Assembly: GCA_017940385.1 (NCBI GenBank)
Contig: JAGAYS010000014.1
Coordinates: 1 to 64,000 of the forward strand
DNA: 64,000 nucleotides
Direction of reading: 5' to 3'
Source: Ruminobacter sp.
GTDB lineage: Bacteria; Pseudomonadota; Gammaproteobacteria; Enterobacterales; Succinivibrionaceae
Shown: positions 1 through 9,136 of the stretch, one piece after another
Layout of the letters: each line of letters opens with the position of its first letter
Numbering within the stretch: position 1 is the first letter of the stretch
The notes under the pieces: model-generated
Seen by the model: the letters and a program-made list of their open reading frames with translations, nothing else
Database searches by the model: none
Told to the model about the DNA's origin: nothing
Program-made: the position numbers and the translations under genes

Positions 1-120
1 AATTTCACGACTAAAGACAAACTGCAATATTTCTCTGGGATTCATTCTGCTGTTTGTAGTTTCACTGATAATTTCCTCAATGTGATCTCTGCAGAAAGTC
101 AGATTCAGCCTGTCAGCCAT
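1..120 (-). CDS. Partial IS21-type helper ATPase (IstB-like), N-terminus only
   Basis: The minus strand reads an open frame from ATG at 120 to the window edge, about 40 residues, starting MADRLNLTFCRDHIEEII and continuing through NPREILQFVFSREI. The pattern of an amphipathic helix followed by a short loop and E-L-type helix resembles the N-terminal domain of IstB, the ATPase partner of IS21 transposases. No Walker motif is visible because the window ends. The frame is also open back to 240, so the true start is uncertain. The istA gene that should precede istB is absent; an IS110 fragment sits there instead, so the element is probably truncated. Confidence 0.45.
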   Translation of the reverse strand, partial: MADRLNLTFCRDHIEEIISETTNSRMNPREILQFVFSREI

Positions 121-203
121 AGACAATATGAAACGACCTCCACGAATGAATGCAAAACGTGGATTTACCGTGTAAACTGTAGATGTTGAAAAAACAGAAA
201 CGG

Positions 204-247
204 ATTTACCGCATACATTGAATGAATTTACTACATACATTGAATGA
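204..247. repeat. Two tandem 22-nt direct repeats
   Basis: Positions 204-225 and 226-247 are copies of a 22-nt unit beginning ATTTAC and ending CATACATTGAATGA, differing at two bases. A partial copy (ATTTACCG) occurs at 163-170. They lie between the divergent IstB-like and IS110 frames and may be transposase-binding repeats of an element end; that role is an inference. Confidence 0.6.
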
Positions 248-255
248 AGGTCGTT

Positions 256-546
256 ATGAATAAGATAATATATATTGGAATGGATGTCCACTCTTCTAAC
301 TTTACTTTGTGCTCTTTTGAACCAGGTTATGGCATGTCTGAAGATAAAATATTCGGTCAGGTGCAGTTTAAGGATGACCTGATTAAAAATACCGAGAAGT
401 ATATTTGTAATCTGAAATCACAGAGAAAGGATATTGATATTGTCTGTGGTTACGAAGCTGAATGTCTCGGTTATGTTCCTTACAGAGAATTAACCAGATC
501 AGGCATCAACTGTAAGATTCTTGCTCCAAGCACCATGGCCGTACAT
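256..546 (+). pseudogene. IS110-family transposase, 5' fragment
   Basis: The frame starting at ATG 256 (preceded by AAGG with 5-nt spacing; an in-frame ATG also exists at 244) encodes the DEDD-type N-terminal domain of IS110 transposases: IYIGMDVHSSNF near the start with the first Asp, then YEAECLGY and [12 protein letters not shown]. About 97 residues are recognisable. After roughly position 546 the frame continues as meaningless antisense of a serine recombinase fragment, and the Lys-Thr-Asp-x-x-Asp segment and the C-terminal Transposase_20 domain are missing. The gene is therefore dead, cut by the recombinase junction. Confidence 0.8.
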
Positions 547-954
547 ATAGGTCTTTTGGAGCAGGGCATCTCCAATGTACTTTTCATTCCGGAGGATCTT
601 GTTGATGGTCGAGGTGTGCCATGTGGTCTTGCCGGCTCCGGTGGGAATGCCGTCCCGTCCAAGTCCGGCTTTGATCCTGTCCATGCTGTAGCCCTCTAGG
701 TATTCCCGGTAGATGCGCTTTACGATTTCAGCCTGTTCCGGATCAATGATGAGATTGCCTTCCGCATCCTTGGTGTAGCCCAGAAAGCGGTTGTGGTTAA
801 CCTGCACCTTTCCCTGCTGGTAGCGGTACTGAAGCCCCAGCTTGACGTTGTGGGACAGAGACAGGGATTCCTGCTGCGTCAGAGAGACCATTATGGTCAG
901 GAGTACCTCGCCCTTGGCATCAAGTGAGTTGATTGATTCCTTTTCAATGAACCG
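547..954 (-). pseudogene. Large serine recombinase fragment (Firmicutes-type)
   Basis: On the minus strand, an open frame reads [20 protein letters not shown], then [15 protein letters not shown], the start of the Recombinase domain ([28 protein letters not shown]) and [20 protein letters not shown], and stops matching at about 547. This is the middle of a large serine recombinase of the kind carried by clostridial conjugative transposons. The N-terminal catalytic serine region and the C-terminal zinc-ribbon and coiled-coil are absent. It abuts the IS110 fragment tail to tail. The near-canonical sequence suggests recent arrival from a Firmicutes donor; that origin is from family knowledge, not a search. 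Confidence 0.8.
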
Positions 955-960
955 GAAAAT

Positions 961-980
961 GCCGGAAAATAATATCCGGC
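961..980 (-). terminator. Hairpin downstream of the UshA-like gene
   Basis: GCCGGA and TCCGGC pair around an 8-nt loop, followed on the minus strand by ATTTTCC. It lies just past the stop of the nucleotidase gene. The U-tract is short, so termination is only likely. Confidence 0.4.
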
Positions 981-1000
981 TGTTTTCCGGGGGGAAAAGG

Positions 1001-2914
1001 TTACTGTTTCTTTTTATTGGTATCCGTATCCTTAAATGAAGTGATCGTTTTCAGATCATGATGAATAACCGGAATTATTTCGTGTTTCTTAAGATACTGT
1101 CTTACCAGATTGGCATCGCTCCCGTACTTTCTGAGAACCTCTTTTCCCTTTAGTTTTTTGAAGCCGTCCTTGCCCTTAAGCACGTAGTCTGTGGTGAGAA
1201 TTCGGTACTTCCCGTCTTTTACGACAGGAGCGGCCTTGCCGTCATCACCGACGATCATAACGTCTGATACAACCGGTGTTGCGGTGTTGTTGATGGCATA
1301 GCTGAAGCCGTAGCCGCAGGGAATACCTCCGTCTCTGGACGTGATGTCATCGTTGACGTAGGATACGACCTGATTCAGCACCTCGATGAGCTCGGTACCG
1401 GTGAGTTCAATTTCCACAATCTCATTGTTGAACGGAGTTATGGCCATAAGCTCAAGATCGGTAAAGTTCCCCTGTTCCAGATCGACTCTGTACATTCCTG
1501 AATTGCCCAGATAAACTGACGCTCCTGTTCCGTCAAGATACATTCTTCCGAAGGCCTTGCAGGTTTCTGAACCGTATGGATTAGGAGTGTCCTTGATGAG
1601 ACAGTTATCGGTAGGGTAGCGGGTGGTGCACAAATCCTGTGTGGCTCTGCCCAGATATTTGAAATTCTCCCTGATTTTGTTTCTGTACGGTTCCAGGGCT
1701 TTGGTCATTTCTGCGTTAGGTGAAGCTTCCACAAAAGGATTGTCTTCGGCACTGATAATTTCCTTTATTCTGGCAGCGGCAGCCTTCTGCGCTTCGGCGG
1801 TGACATTGTCACCCTTAAGGGTGGCGGTTGCCGACCACAGCGGCAGTATCGGTGAACCGGAACATTCGGTTACGTTGCCTTTTTCGTCAAATGTAACCTT
1901 CAGGTCACCGATAAGCTTGCCGTATTCAAATGCCTGAACCACGCATATCTTATTGCCAGATGCATTCTTTCTGGTCATTGGATATACGCATTCACCCTTG
2001 ATGCCTCCGGCCCTGAAATCTCCGCACAGGCTGTGAGAGTCACCGCCTATAATGATGTCTATGTCATTGAATTTGGCAGAGTTGATTCGGTCATCCAGTA
2101 TGCCCTGATGTGATATAAGCACATGAATGTCTGCCTTTGAGGCATTTTCCGCGGTCATGGCATTGATGAGAGGAACTGTATCCTTAAATGACATGTCCGG
2201 ATCAGGAGATGAACTCTTTAGAATTTTGTTGGCAGTGGTAACGGCATAGAAAGCCACGTTGCGTCCGTTGATCTTTCTGATGACCTGCGGGATCCCGGTG
2301 TCCTTGACGGGACTGTCCTTTCCCACTGTAAGATCCGAATTTATCATAACGCTCTGCGGACTGAGTTTTTTCATGTAATCCATGTATTCGGCGATACCTT
2401 TGCCGCCGTGGTCGAATTCATGATTGCCGAGCATGTAGTAGTCGGTTCCGAATACGCCGTGAACAACGGCGTCAGCTTCACCGTGGAAATTGTCATAGTT
2501 TGAGGCATTGCCGGTTATCTGGTCACCTGCGGAAATCAGCAGTACGTCCGGATTACGTCTGCGGGTCTCCTCAATGATGCTTTTTAAGGCCTCCGGACCT
2601 CCGGCTTTAACCCTAACCAGACCTTCCGGTACCCTCAATGACATGGAAACCGGATCAATGTAGGAGTGGACGTCATTTACGTGAAGAAATTCCAGTGAAT
2701 AGTTCCCGGAAGACTCTGTTTCTGCTGTCTTTGCCTGAATCACGTTTTCTGTCGGGGCTGTTGCGGCCTGTTCGGTTTTTACCGCCGCGGCTGTTGCCGG
2801 TTTTGCAGGTGCGGCCTTTGCTGAGGATTCAGCCGGGAGGTTGTCGCCGCAGGCTGATATCATAAGCGCCGCAGCCGGAATAAGTGCAAGTTTTGCAGTT
2901 TGGTTCATTTTCAT
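1001..2914 (-). CDS. UshA-like 5'-nucleotidase / UDP-sugar hydrolase lipoprotein
   Basis: Predicted to hydrolyse nucleotides or UDP-sugars outside the cytoplasm. The N-terminus is a lipoprotein signal (hydrophobic stretch ending ISAC, Cys about residue 22), followed by an Ala/Lys/Pro/Thr-rich linker to about residue 70. The metallophosphoesterase domain shows [22 protein letters not shown] and IIGGDSHS in order, all metal-binding motifs of the family. The C-terminal 5'-nucleotidase domain shows [15 protein letters not shown] and YAINN. About 637 residues, longer than E. coli UshA (550) because of the linker and a Lys-rich tail. Starts at 2923, 2914 and 2908 are all possible; 2914 has AGGA at good spacing. 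It lies downstream of sapF after a short gap and may be cotranscribed. Confidence 0.85.
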   Translation of the reverse strand: MKMNQTAKLALIPAAALMISACGDNLPAESSAKAAPAKPATAAAVKTEQAATAPTENVIQAKTAETESSGNYSLEFLHVNDVHSYIDPVSMSLRVPEGLVRVKAGGPEALKSIIEETRRRNPDVLLISAGDQITGNASNYDNFHGEADAVVHGVFGTDYYMLGNHEFDHGGKGIAEYMDYMKKLSPQSVMINSDLTVGKDSPVKDTGIPQVIRKINGRNVAFYAVTTANKILKSSSPDPDMSFKDTVPLINAMTAENASKADIHVLISHQGILDDRINSAKFNDIDIIIGGDSHSLCGDFRAGGIKGECVYPMTRKNASGNKICVVQAFEYGKLIGDLKVTFDEKGNVTECSGSPILPLWSATATLKGDNVTAEAQKAAAARIKEIISAEDNPFVEASPNAEMTKALEPYRNKIRENFKYLGRATQDLCTTRYPTDNCLIKDTPNPYGSETCKAFGRMYLDGTGASVYLGNSGMYRVDLEQGNFTDLELMAITPFNNEIVEIELTGTELIEVLNQVVSYVNDDITSRDGGIPCGYGFSYAINNTATPVVSDVMIVGDDGKAAPVVKDGKYRILTTDYVLKGKDGFKKLKGKEVLRKYGSDANLVRQYLKKHEIIPVIHHDLKTITSFKDTDTNKKKQ

Positions 2915-2977
2915 CCTGTACATCCTGTATTTTCCGTTTATGTTTCGTGATTATGCAATTCAGGCCGGGGCTGTCAT

Positions 2978-3784
2978 TTATCTCTCCGGCCGTATGCGGT
3001 ATTCGTTGTTGTAGTCCTGGATAAGTCTCTTGGTGATTTCCTTTTCCGGTTTGCTGATGATGAACTTGGCGTTGCCGTAGTCTTCCTGCCGGCCCTGACT
3101 GAGAACAAGAATGTTATCGGCGATGTGTTTGATGAGGCCGATGTCGTTGAGGCAGATGACAAGTGCGGTATCCTTTTCCTCCTGACAGTCCAGCAGCATG
3201 TTCAGACAGTGGGAGCGCAACTGTGCGTCGAGTTTTTCAATGTTGGAATCGACAAGGAGAATTTCCGGTTCCATAACCAGAGCCCTGGCAAATGCCAGTC
3301 TGAGCATCTGATTCGATGTCAGAAATCCCGGATAGCTGTATTTTATGCTTGATGACAGACCGACGTACTCAAGTATCTTGTCAATGCGGTAATCACGCTG
3401 TACGGTGGAGTAGTCGGTATTGATTTTCAGCGGCTGCTCCAGAATGAAGTTTACCCTCTTGTGCGGATTAATGGCATTGTTGTAGTCTGATGAGAGCAGA
3501 CGGATGAAGCCGACTCTGTCACGGCGTTCAAAGTCCTTCAGCGGTTTGCCGTACACCAGAACCTCTCCGGAGTGGGGAATGTCTGGATTGTTCAGAATGT
3601 GCAGCAGGCTGGATTTGCCGGAGCCGGCATCGCCGGTCAGTACCAGCGTCTGTCCCTTTTCCAGGGTAAAGTTGATGTTCTTGAGAATCTCCACCTTTTT
3701 ATGGAAAAAGAGATACTTGCGGTTCTTTATGGTGAGGCCGAGATCCTTAACCTGAAGCAGGGGAATATGTTTATTTTGATTCAT
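2978..3784 (-). CDS. sapF: Sap ABC transporter ATPase SapF, catalytic motifs altered
   Basis: Second nucleotide-binding subunit of the Sap (antimicrobial peptide/polyamine) ABC transporter, about 268 residues as in the family. The ATG at 3784 lies inside the end of sapD (14-nt overlap, ATGAATCAAAATAA). Walker A is intact (GDAGSGKS, about 51-58). The signature segment reads LTSNQ instead of LSGGQ, Walker B reads ILLVDS so the catalytic Glu is Ser (about 180), and the switch His is replaced (LND, about 212-214). The C-terminal KRLIQDYNNEYR region matches SapF. These changes make ordinary ATP hydrolysis doubtful. The identification rests on operon order and on similarity to SapF from memory. Confidence 0.88.
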   Translation of the reverse strand: MNQNKHIPLLQVKDLGLTIKNRKYLFFHKKVEILKNINFTLEKGQTLVLTGDAGSGKSSLLHILNNPDIPHSGEVLVYGKPLKDFERRDRVGFIRLLSSDYNNAINPHKRVNFILEQPLKINTDYSTVQRDYRIDKILEYVGLSSSIKYSYPGFLTSNQMLRLAFARALVMEPEILLVDSNIEKLDAQLRSHCLNMLLDCQEEKDTALVICLNDIGLIKHIADNILVLSQGRQEDYGNAKFIISKPEKEITKRLIQDYNNEYRIRPER

Positions 3785-4772
3785 TTTCCTTCTCCATGTT
3801 AAGCGGATAGTAACACCTGAAGAACCCGTTTTTTGTTTTGACAATCGGAGGCATGGTATTGCATTCGCGATCGGCGTGAGGACATCTTGGCCCCAGCGGA
3901 CAGCCTATGGGGGTCTTCGTGAATTCCGGAGGATCACCCTTGAGAACGTCCAGCTTCATTTTGAGTTTTACCTGCCTGTTGAATTCCGGTATGGCATTGA
4001 TCATTGACTGGGTAAAAGGGTGGTGCGGGCAGTTGATTACCTGTTCCTTCGGACCGCTTTCAACAATCTGACCGCAGTAGAGCATCTTAATCGTGTCCAT
4101 GAGGTTTGATGCCGGTCCGAGGTCATTGGTAACGTACAGCAGGGTGCCCTTGCTGTTTTCCACGTAGCTGTGGAACAGTTTAAGAATCTGAACCTGCGAG
4201 GTACTTGTCATGCCGCTTATCGGGGAGTCGGCAATGAGTAGCTTCGGCTTTCTCGAGAGTGCCATGGCTATGATAATCTTCTGACACAACACTTCGGACA
4301 GCTGGTACGGAAGTGCTCTTAAGACCTGCTTGGTATTCTTTATGCCCACCTTGTGCAGAATGTTGTTTACTACCCTGTACCTCCATAACGGCCAGCGGTA
4401 CCATTTGTCGTCAAAGCAGTGACTTCCGAGCGAGGCTCTCATTTGCACGCCTATCGGAAGTTCCGGATCCAGACTTGCACGGGCTTCCTGGAAAATGATT
4501 GCCACTTCACTGCTGAGGATTTTGCGGCGTTCTGCAACACTGAGATTGGTAAGATCCATGTCCCTGAACTTGAAGTAGTCCATGGTCACCTTCATGTCGT
4601 GACCGTACATGCCCATGATGGCGTTGATGATGAGACTTTTGCCGGAACCTGAGCTTCCGACCAGACTGCATATCTCTCCATCGTTAATCATTAGGTCAAA
4701 GTTCTTGCAGACCTGTATGTACGAGGTTTCGCTTCTGAGCTGTATGGACAGATTTCTGATATCAAGCAGCAT
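3771..4772 (-). CDS. sapD: Sap ABC transporter ATPase SapD, catalytic motifs altered
   Basis: First ATPase of the Sap system, 333 residues. Walker A GSSGSGKS at 39-46 is intact. The signature reads LSEVLCQ (158-164), Walker B reads LLIADSP (Glu to Ser at about 183) and the H-loop position is Asn (TND, about 215-217). The oligopeptide-type C-terminal extension is present with Cys-rich motifs GCPLGPRCPHADREC and ends PLNMEKE, as E. coli SapD does. In E. coli SapD also supports Trk potassium uptake by binding ATP. The gene overlaps sapC by 11 nt and sapF by 14 nt, so translation is probably coupled. The start has GGGGGTGG upstream. Confidence 0.92.
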   Translation of the reverse strand: MLLDIRNLSIQLRSETSYIQVCKNFDLMINDGEICSLVGSSGSGKSLIINAIMGMYGHDMKVTMDYFKFRDMDLTNLSVAERRKILSSEVAIIFQEARASLDPELPIGVQMRASLGSHCFDDKWYRWPLWRYRVVNNILHKVGIKNTKQVLRALPYQLSEVLCQKIIIAMALSRKPKLLIADSPISGMTSTSQVQILKLFHSYVENSKGTLLYVTNDLGPASNLMDTIKMLYCGQIVESGPKEQVINCPHHPFTQSMINAIPEFNRQVKLKMKLDVLKGDPPEFTKTPIGCPLGPRCPHADRECNTMPPIVKTKNGFFRCYYPLNMEKENESK

Positions 4773-5661
4773 CGGCCACCCCCGTATTGAGTACGCGGCA
4801 GATTCCGTGTCCCACCAGTTGAATTGAGGCGATGAGCACTATCATGGCCACTCCGGGAATGATGGCTTTTGACGTGCTGACGTAAATGATGTCGATGCCT
4901 GATGCCAGCATGTTGCCGAGTTCCGGAGTCGGAGGCTGTGCCCCAAATCCCAGATATCCGACTGCGGCAATGTCTATGATGGCAATGGATATGCCCTGGG
5001 ACATGTTTGAGATTATGGTGCTGAGAATGTTCGGCAGAATGGTCGTGAAGGTGAGATGCAGGCGTGATGAACCGTCTGATATTTCGGCTCTGACGTATTC
5101 CTTTTCCAGCTCCTTTTTCGCGGCACCGTAGCTTTCATGAATGAATCTCGGCAGCAGTGATATGCCGATGGCAAGAGCCGCGTGCGGCAGACTGGCTCCA
5201 AGAATGCCGATGGTAATGAAGGCGATGAGGATTGAAGGAATGGAGAACAGTATGTCGAATATGTGGTGAAGAACTCCCTTACGTGTCCTGCTGCGTGACA
5301 TTGCACTCATGAGACCGAACGAAGTTCCGATTATCAGTGATGCAAAACAGGCGAGAAACGCGTATTTTGTGGTGTTCTGAGCTCCGATGAGCAGACGTGA
5401 CAGAAAGTCGCGGCCGAATTCGTCAGTTCCCAAAAAGTGATGCAGACTGCCTCTGTCACTCCATGACGGAGGCAGCAGTCTTTCGGCCACGTTCTGGGTC
5501 AGCGGATCAAAGTTTACCCATATCGGCAAAATGAAAATAACGCATATGCAGAGTATCAGCGTATAGAGACCAATCATGTCCGTGGTGCTCTTTTTATAAA
5601 TTTCCCACGCGATATCCTTGTCGGACTGAATTTCACGTGCTTCTCTGTTTAAGTCAAACAT
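4762..5661 (-). CDS. sapC: Sap ABC transporter permease SapC
   Basis: Inner-membrane permease, 299 residues, with about six membrane segments. The soluble start includes TTDMIGLYTL; the segment LLPPSWSDRG followed by FLGTDEFGRDFLSRLL is the hallmark of DppC/SapC permeases, and the EAA-type loop reads ELEKEYVRAEISDGSS near 190-205. It would form the channel with SapB. AGGAAA precedes the ATG at 5661, with a 17-nt gap after sapB. Nothing unusual was seen in it. Confidence 0.92.
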   Translation of the reverse strand: MFDLNREAREIQSDKDIAWEIYKKSTTDMIGLYTLILCICVIFILPIWVNFDPLTQNVAERLLPPSWSDRGSLHHFLGTDEFGRDFLSRLLIGAQNTTKYAFLACFASLIIGTSFGLMSAMSRSRTRKGVLHHIFDILFSIPSILIAFITIGILGASLPHAALAIGISLLPRFIHESYGAAKKELEKEYVRAEISDGSSRLHLTFTTILPNILSTIISNMSQGISIAIIDIAAVGYLGFGAQPPTPELGNMLASGIDIIYVSTSKAIIPGVAMIVLIASIQLVGHGICRVLNTGVADAA

Positions 5662-5678
5662 GGCGTTTCCTGTTCCTG

Positions 5679-6620
5679 TTATCCGTGGGTCAGGCGGGTT
5701 CGGTTAATTACCAGCGTACTCAGGATATCCAGGGTTATGTTGAGAAGTAGGAAGCTGGTTCCCAGTACAAAGGTTGTGGTTTCTATGATCCTGCCGTCAG
5801 AGTTGTTTATGCTCTGGGTAATCCATAATCCGGTGCCCGGCCAGTCAAATATTACCTCAACCAGAATACAGCTTGAATAAAGGTTACATATGATGATGTT
5901 CAGCTTTTGGACAATGTCCGGAAGAATGTTTCTGAGAACATGGTGTATTCCTATGTCAAAACGGCTTTCTCCGCGGCAGTATGCCGCCTTTATGAAGTAG
6001 TTCTGGGTAAGGTTTATCGTGGCTCGGCGGGTAATGCGGGCAAACGTGGCGCACGGCACGAGGCTGAGACTTATGAGCGGCAGGGTAAGGTGCTTCAGCA
6101 TGTCGATTATGATTTCGTTATTGCCCTGAATGAATACGTCTATGACCATAAATCCGCTATATCTCGGAACATCATACAGCATGGAGATGTTCCCCGTGGT
6201 GGGAAAGATCTTGATGTAAATGCAGAACAGCAGAATGAATATCTGGGCACTCCAGTATACGGGGACGGAACTGCCGAGAAGACAGAAACCGTAAACGCAC
6301 TTGTCCAGAACGCTGTGATGATTGAGACCACCGACTATGCCAAGGAAGATGCCGAAACAGAATGATACGGCAAGTGACAGCAGCAGAAGCTCGATTGTCG
6401 GCGGGAAAAACAGCTTCATTTCCTCAATGATGGGCATGCCGCTCTCGGTACTGTTGCCGAAGTTGAAGGTCACCAGATTGCCGGCATAGTGGATGTATTC
6501 CGGAATGATTTTGTTAATTTCGACGTCACCGAGTCTTATGTGTGCCCAAAACAGAATGAGCGTCAGAATGAAAAGTGTTATGAAGAACAGTTCAAGCTTC
6601 TTGACGAGGAATTCTATCAT
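5679..6620 (-). CDS. sapB: Sap ABC transporter permease SapB
   Basis: Permease of the DppB/SapB type, 313 residues. The N-terminal membrane segment (FFITLFILTLILFW) is followed by a periplasmic loop and five more hydrophobic segments. The cytoplasmic loop has TRRATINLTQNYFIKAAYCRG, the EAA-like motif that contacts the ATPase, and FDWPGTGLWI near 260 is typical of the family. The ATG overlaps the sapA stop by 4 nt (ATGA), a sign of translational coupling. Confidence 0.92.
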   Translation of the reverse strand: MIEFLVKKLELFFITLFILTLILFWAHIRLGDVEINKIIPEYIHYAGNLVTFNFGNSTESGMPIIEEMKLFFPPTIELLLLSLAVSFCFGIFLGIVGGLNHHSVLDKCVYGFCLLGSSVPVYWSAQIFILLFCIYIKIFPTTGNISMLYDVPRYSGFMVIDVFIQGNNEIIIDMLKHLTLPLISLSLVPCATFARITRRATINLTQNYFIKAAYCRGESRFDIGIHHVLRNILPDIVQKLNIIICNLYSSCILVEVIFDWPGTGLWITQSINNSDGRIIETTTFVLGTSFLLLNITLDILSTLVINRTRLTHG

Positions 6621-8458
6621 TTTTTATCCCCCTCATGCTTTATGCGTGCGTTTATGAAAGATACGCCGCCGTAAGGGGTCGGTTCCACTCCTTCCACGTA
6701 TTCCATGGCCACGAAGAGATTAAGGTTGTAAATGAGAGGGTAGACCGGCATTTCGTTGACCAGAATGTTCATGATGTATTTCTGCAGGCGGATGGCATCA
6801 GGATCGTTCTTGTCGAGATATGACAGATCCTCATACATGTTTTCCACGGTATCGTTGCACCAGCCGGTATAGTTTCCCGTATAGCTGATGTTTGGACTGA
6901 GTGATGAGCGTCTGCGGTTGTTCTGTTTGCAGGAAATCATCTGGTAGATGAGACTTTCGGTATCGGAATATACGTTTACGATGGCAAGATCGAACAGTCC
7001 CTTCTTGATGCGGTTCTGGCCCTGGTTAGTGCGGTACGTTTTTATCCTGGCCCTGAGTCCCTTCTTTTCAAAATTGGATTTGAGGAACTGTGCTATCTTG
7101 GAGTGTGCGGTGTTGGAAATCACGTTTGACTGAAAGATGGTGATTTCAAGCTCCTGCTGTTTAAGCTTTTCGTAAGCTTCAAGGTATTCCTGTCTGCTAA
7201 GCTCATGGGCAAAAAGATCGTGACCGGGCTCCGGCAGGTCTTTTTTTGGGATGGCGTAGTCCGGAATGTCCTCGTTGAACATGTTGACGAACTTGTCTGA
7301 TTTTTCGTATGTCAGCCGTCTGGAGTCGGCATCTTTGAGAAGTTCGCGTTCAACGTCCTTTTCCAGTGCGAGGTCGGATGATGCGGAGGCGCTGTCGTTC
7401 TGAATCTTCAGAAAGCTTGACGGATCCTCATCGAAAAGCTCCACGATGTAGTGTCCCTGGTCAAAGAACACGGATCTGTTGAGTTCTTCAAGACTGAACA
7501 TTGAAGACAGGGTGCGCCGGAGGGCTCCGGTACTGAGATACGGTTTTTTTGTGTTGTATATGATGAAAGTTCCGTTCAGCGTATTTTTCCTGATGAGATT
7601 AAAGTCCTTTGGAACCTTCTGCAGAAAACTCATCTGGCTGGCCGTCGGATTACTGATGATGTGGCATTCGCCGGTAAACATCTTATAGAGAAGCTTGTTT
7701 GCACGGTATGAATTGGTGAGAATCAGATTTTTTATTTCCGGTCTGTGTCCGTGATAATCAGAAAATCTTTTGAGTTTTACGTAACGCCCGCGCAGAAAAT
7801 TGTATTGGGTGTAAGGTCCGCTGCCTATGGCATAGTGATCAATTGTTTCCTTGGGCAGGTTCTTCTGTATGATGGTGTCCGCATATTCCTTGCTGAGAAT
7901 CACCGAGTTGTCGGTGGCCAGGAATGACTGCAGAAGGTTGGTAGGCTGCTTCAGTTTGAATTCGACTTTGTAAGGTCCCACTGCCTTGACGCTTATCAGG
8001 TTGTTCACGATATCCATGTGGGATATGTACGGAAAATCCTCCAGAGGCCTGTAGAAGGGATTGTCCTTGTTGATTATGCGGTCAAAGCTGAAAGCCACGT
8101 CCTCCGCATTCAGTTTTCTTGAAGGCGTGAAGAACTCGTTACTGTGGAAGGAAATGTTTTTCGCAATGTCGAATACGTATATGGTGTCGTTATGGTAGAT
8201 TCTTTCGAGTGTGCCCACTGCGCTTCTGGTGGCCTTTGTCTGGGGATCTATGCTCAGCAGTCTGTCGTAGACCGCAAATGAGATTGAAGAGGCCATCGAC
8301 GATATCGGGTGGCGTTGCGGATTCATGTGGGAGATGTTTCTCTCTGAGCAGTATATCAGACTGTCACGGTTTATTCCCTCGGAGACGGAGGCCAGAGCTC
8401 CGGCCGGCAGGAACATGCCGAGCAGTACCAGTAATGGCAGAAAAACAAAAATTTTCAT
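6617..8458 (-). CDS. sapA: Sap periplasmic peptide-binding protein SapA
   Basis: Extracytoplasmic solute-binding protein (SBP_bac_5 family), about 613 residues with a Sec signal peptide (FLPLLVLLGMFLPAGALA). Matching segments include CSERNISHMNPQ, YDRLLSIDP and AEDVAFSFDRI. It should capture cationic antimicrobial peptides or other peptide-like ligands and pass them to SapBC. E. coli SapA is about 547 residues; the extra length lies mostly in an acidic, charged stretch between about 345 and 440 (from FDEDPSSFLK to YLEAYEKLK). Two starts are possible, ATG 8458 and TTG 8470; neither has a strong ribosome site. It is the first gene of sapABCDF. Confidence 0.9.
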   Translation of the reverse strand: MKIFVFLPLLVLLGMFLPAGALASVSEGINRDSLIYCSERNISHMNPQRHPISSMASSISFAVYDRLLSIDPQTKATRSAVGTLERIYHNDTIYVFDIAKNISFHSNEFFTPSRKLNAEDVAFSFDRIINKDNPFYRPLEDFPYISHMDIVNNLISVKAVGPYKVEFKLKQPTNLLQSFLATDNSVILSKEYADTIIQKNLPKETIDHYAIGSGPYTQYNFLRGRYVKLKRFSDYHGHRPEIKNLILTNSYRANKLLYKMFTGECHIISNPTASQMSFLQKVPKDFNLIRKNTLNGTFIIYNTKKPYLSTGALRRTLSSMFSLEELNRSVFFDQGHYIVELFDEDPSSFLKIQNDSASASSDLALEKDVERELLKDADSRRLTYEKSDKFVNMFNEDIPDYAIPKKDLPEPGHDLFAHELSRQEYLEAYEKLKQQELEITIFQSNVISNTAHSKIAQFLKSNFEKKGLRARIKTYRTNQGQNRIKKGLFDLAIVNVYSDTESLIYQMISCKQNNRRRSSLSPNISYTGNYTGWCNDTVENMYEDLSYLDKNDPDAIRLQKYIMNILVNEMPVYPLIYNLNLFVAMEYVEGVEPTPYGGVSFINARIKHEGDKK

Positions 8459-8740
8459 GAAAAGCAACAATCCGTATAAAAAAGTAATATATGCCGTTTT
8501 GGGAACACACTTTTAACTATCACATTTTATCAAAAAATATGTTCCGCCCTCAATTTGGGGAATGTTTAATTGTATAAATTTAGACATCTGAGCAGGTTTG
8601 TTAATGCTGAAACCTTTTGTTGTGGTCTGTTTTGCGTGTTTTATTGTATGATGAAACGGTTTCGGAACGTAATTACGCATTTCGGAACGATGAAAGGAAG
8701 ATAATAATTTTCAGAACCTGGCAAACGGAGGAGGCGTGTC

Positions 8741-9136
8741 ATGGCAAAAACAGGGGCAACCGGAATTACAAGGATAATAAAGGCCGGAAAATACAGCATG
8801 CAGGGACTTAGGGCGGCCTTTGTAAACGAGGCGGCTTTCAGACAGGAAAGCATTCTGGCAGTAATCATGATTGCGGCTGCGGTTTTTCTGTCACGTGACG
8901 TGAACGGTTTTAATCCGTTATGCTTTACCGCACTTATCAGCGGTCCTTTTCTTGTAATGATCGCGGAAATCATAAATTCTGCACTGGAGGCCGTGGTGGA
9001 CCGCATCGGTGATGAGTACCATGAGCTTTCAGGAAGGGCAAAGGACATGGGCTCCGCTGCCGTATTCATTGCTCTTACCTATACGGTGATTACCTGGGTG
9101 CTCATCATCCTTCATGTCTGCACGGATCTTTTCTGA
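8741..9136 (+). CDS. dgkA: Diacylglycerol kinase
   Basis: Small inner-membrane kinase that converts diacylglycerol to phosphatidic acid, recycling lipid left from membrane-derived oligosaccharide or lipid A modification. The 131 residues show the amphipathic N-terminus with NEAAFRQE, three membrane segments, and the catalytic signature AEIINSALEAVVDRIG followed by HELSGRAKDMGSAAV. The length equals the usual size (about 120-130). GGAGGAGG lies 6 nt before the ATG. Its stop shares one base with the next start (TGATG), so the next gene is probably cotranslated. Confidence 0.95.
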   Translation: MAKTGATGITRIIKAGKYSMQGLRAAFVNEAAFRQESILAVIMIAAAVFLSRDVNGFNPLCFTALISGPFLVMIAEIINSALEAVVDRIGDEYHELSGRAKDMGSAAVFIALTYTVITWVLIILHVCTDLF

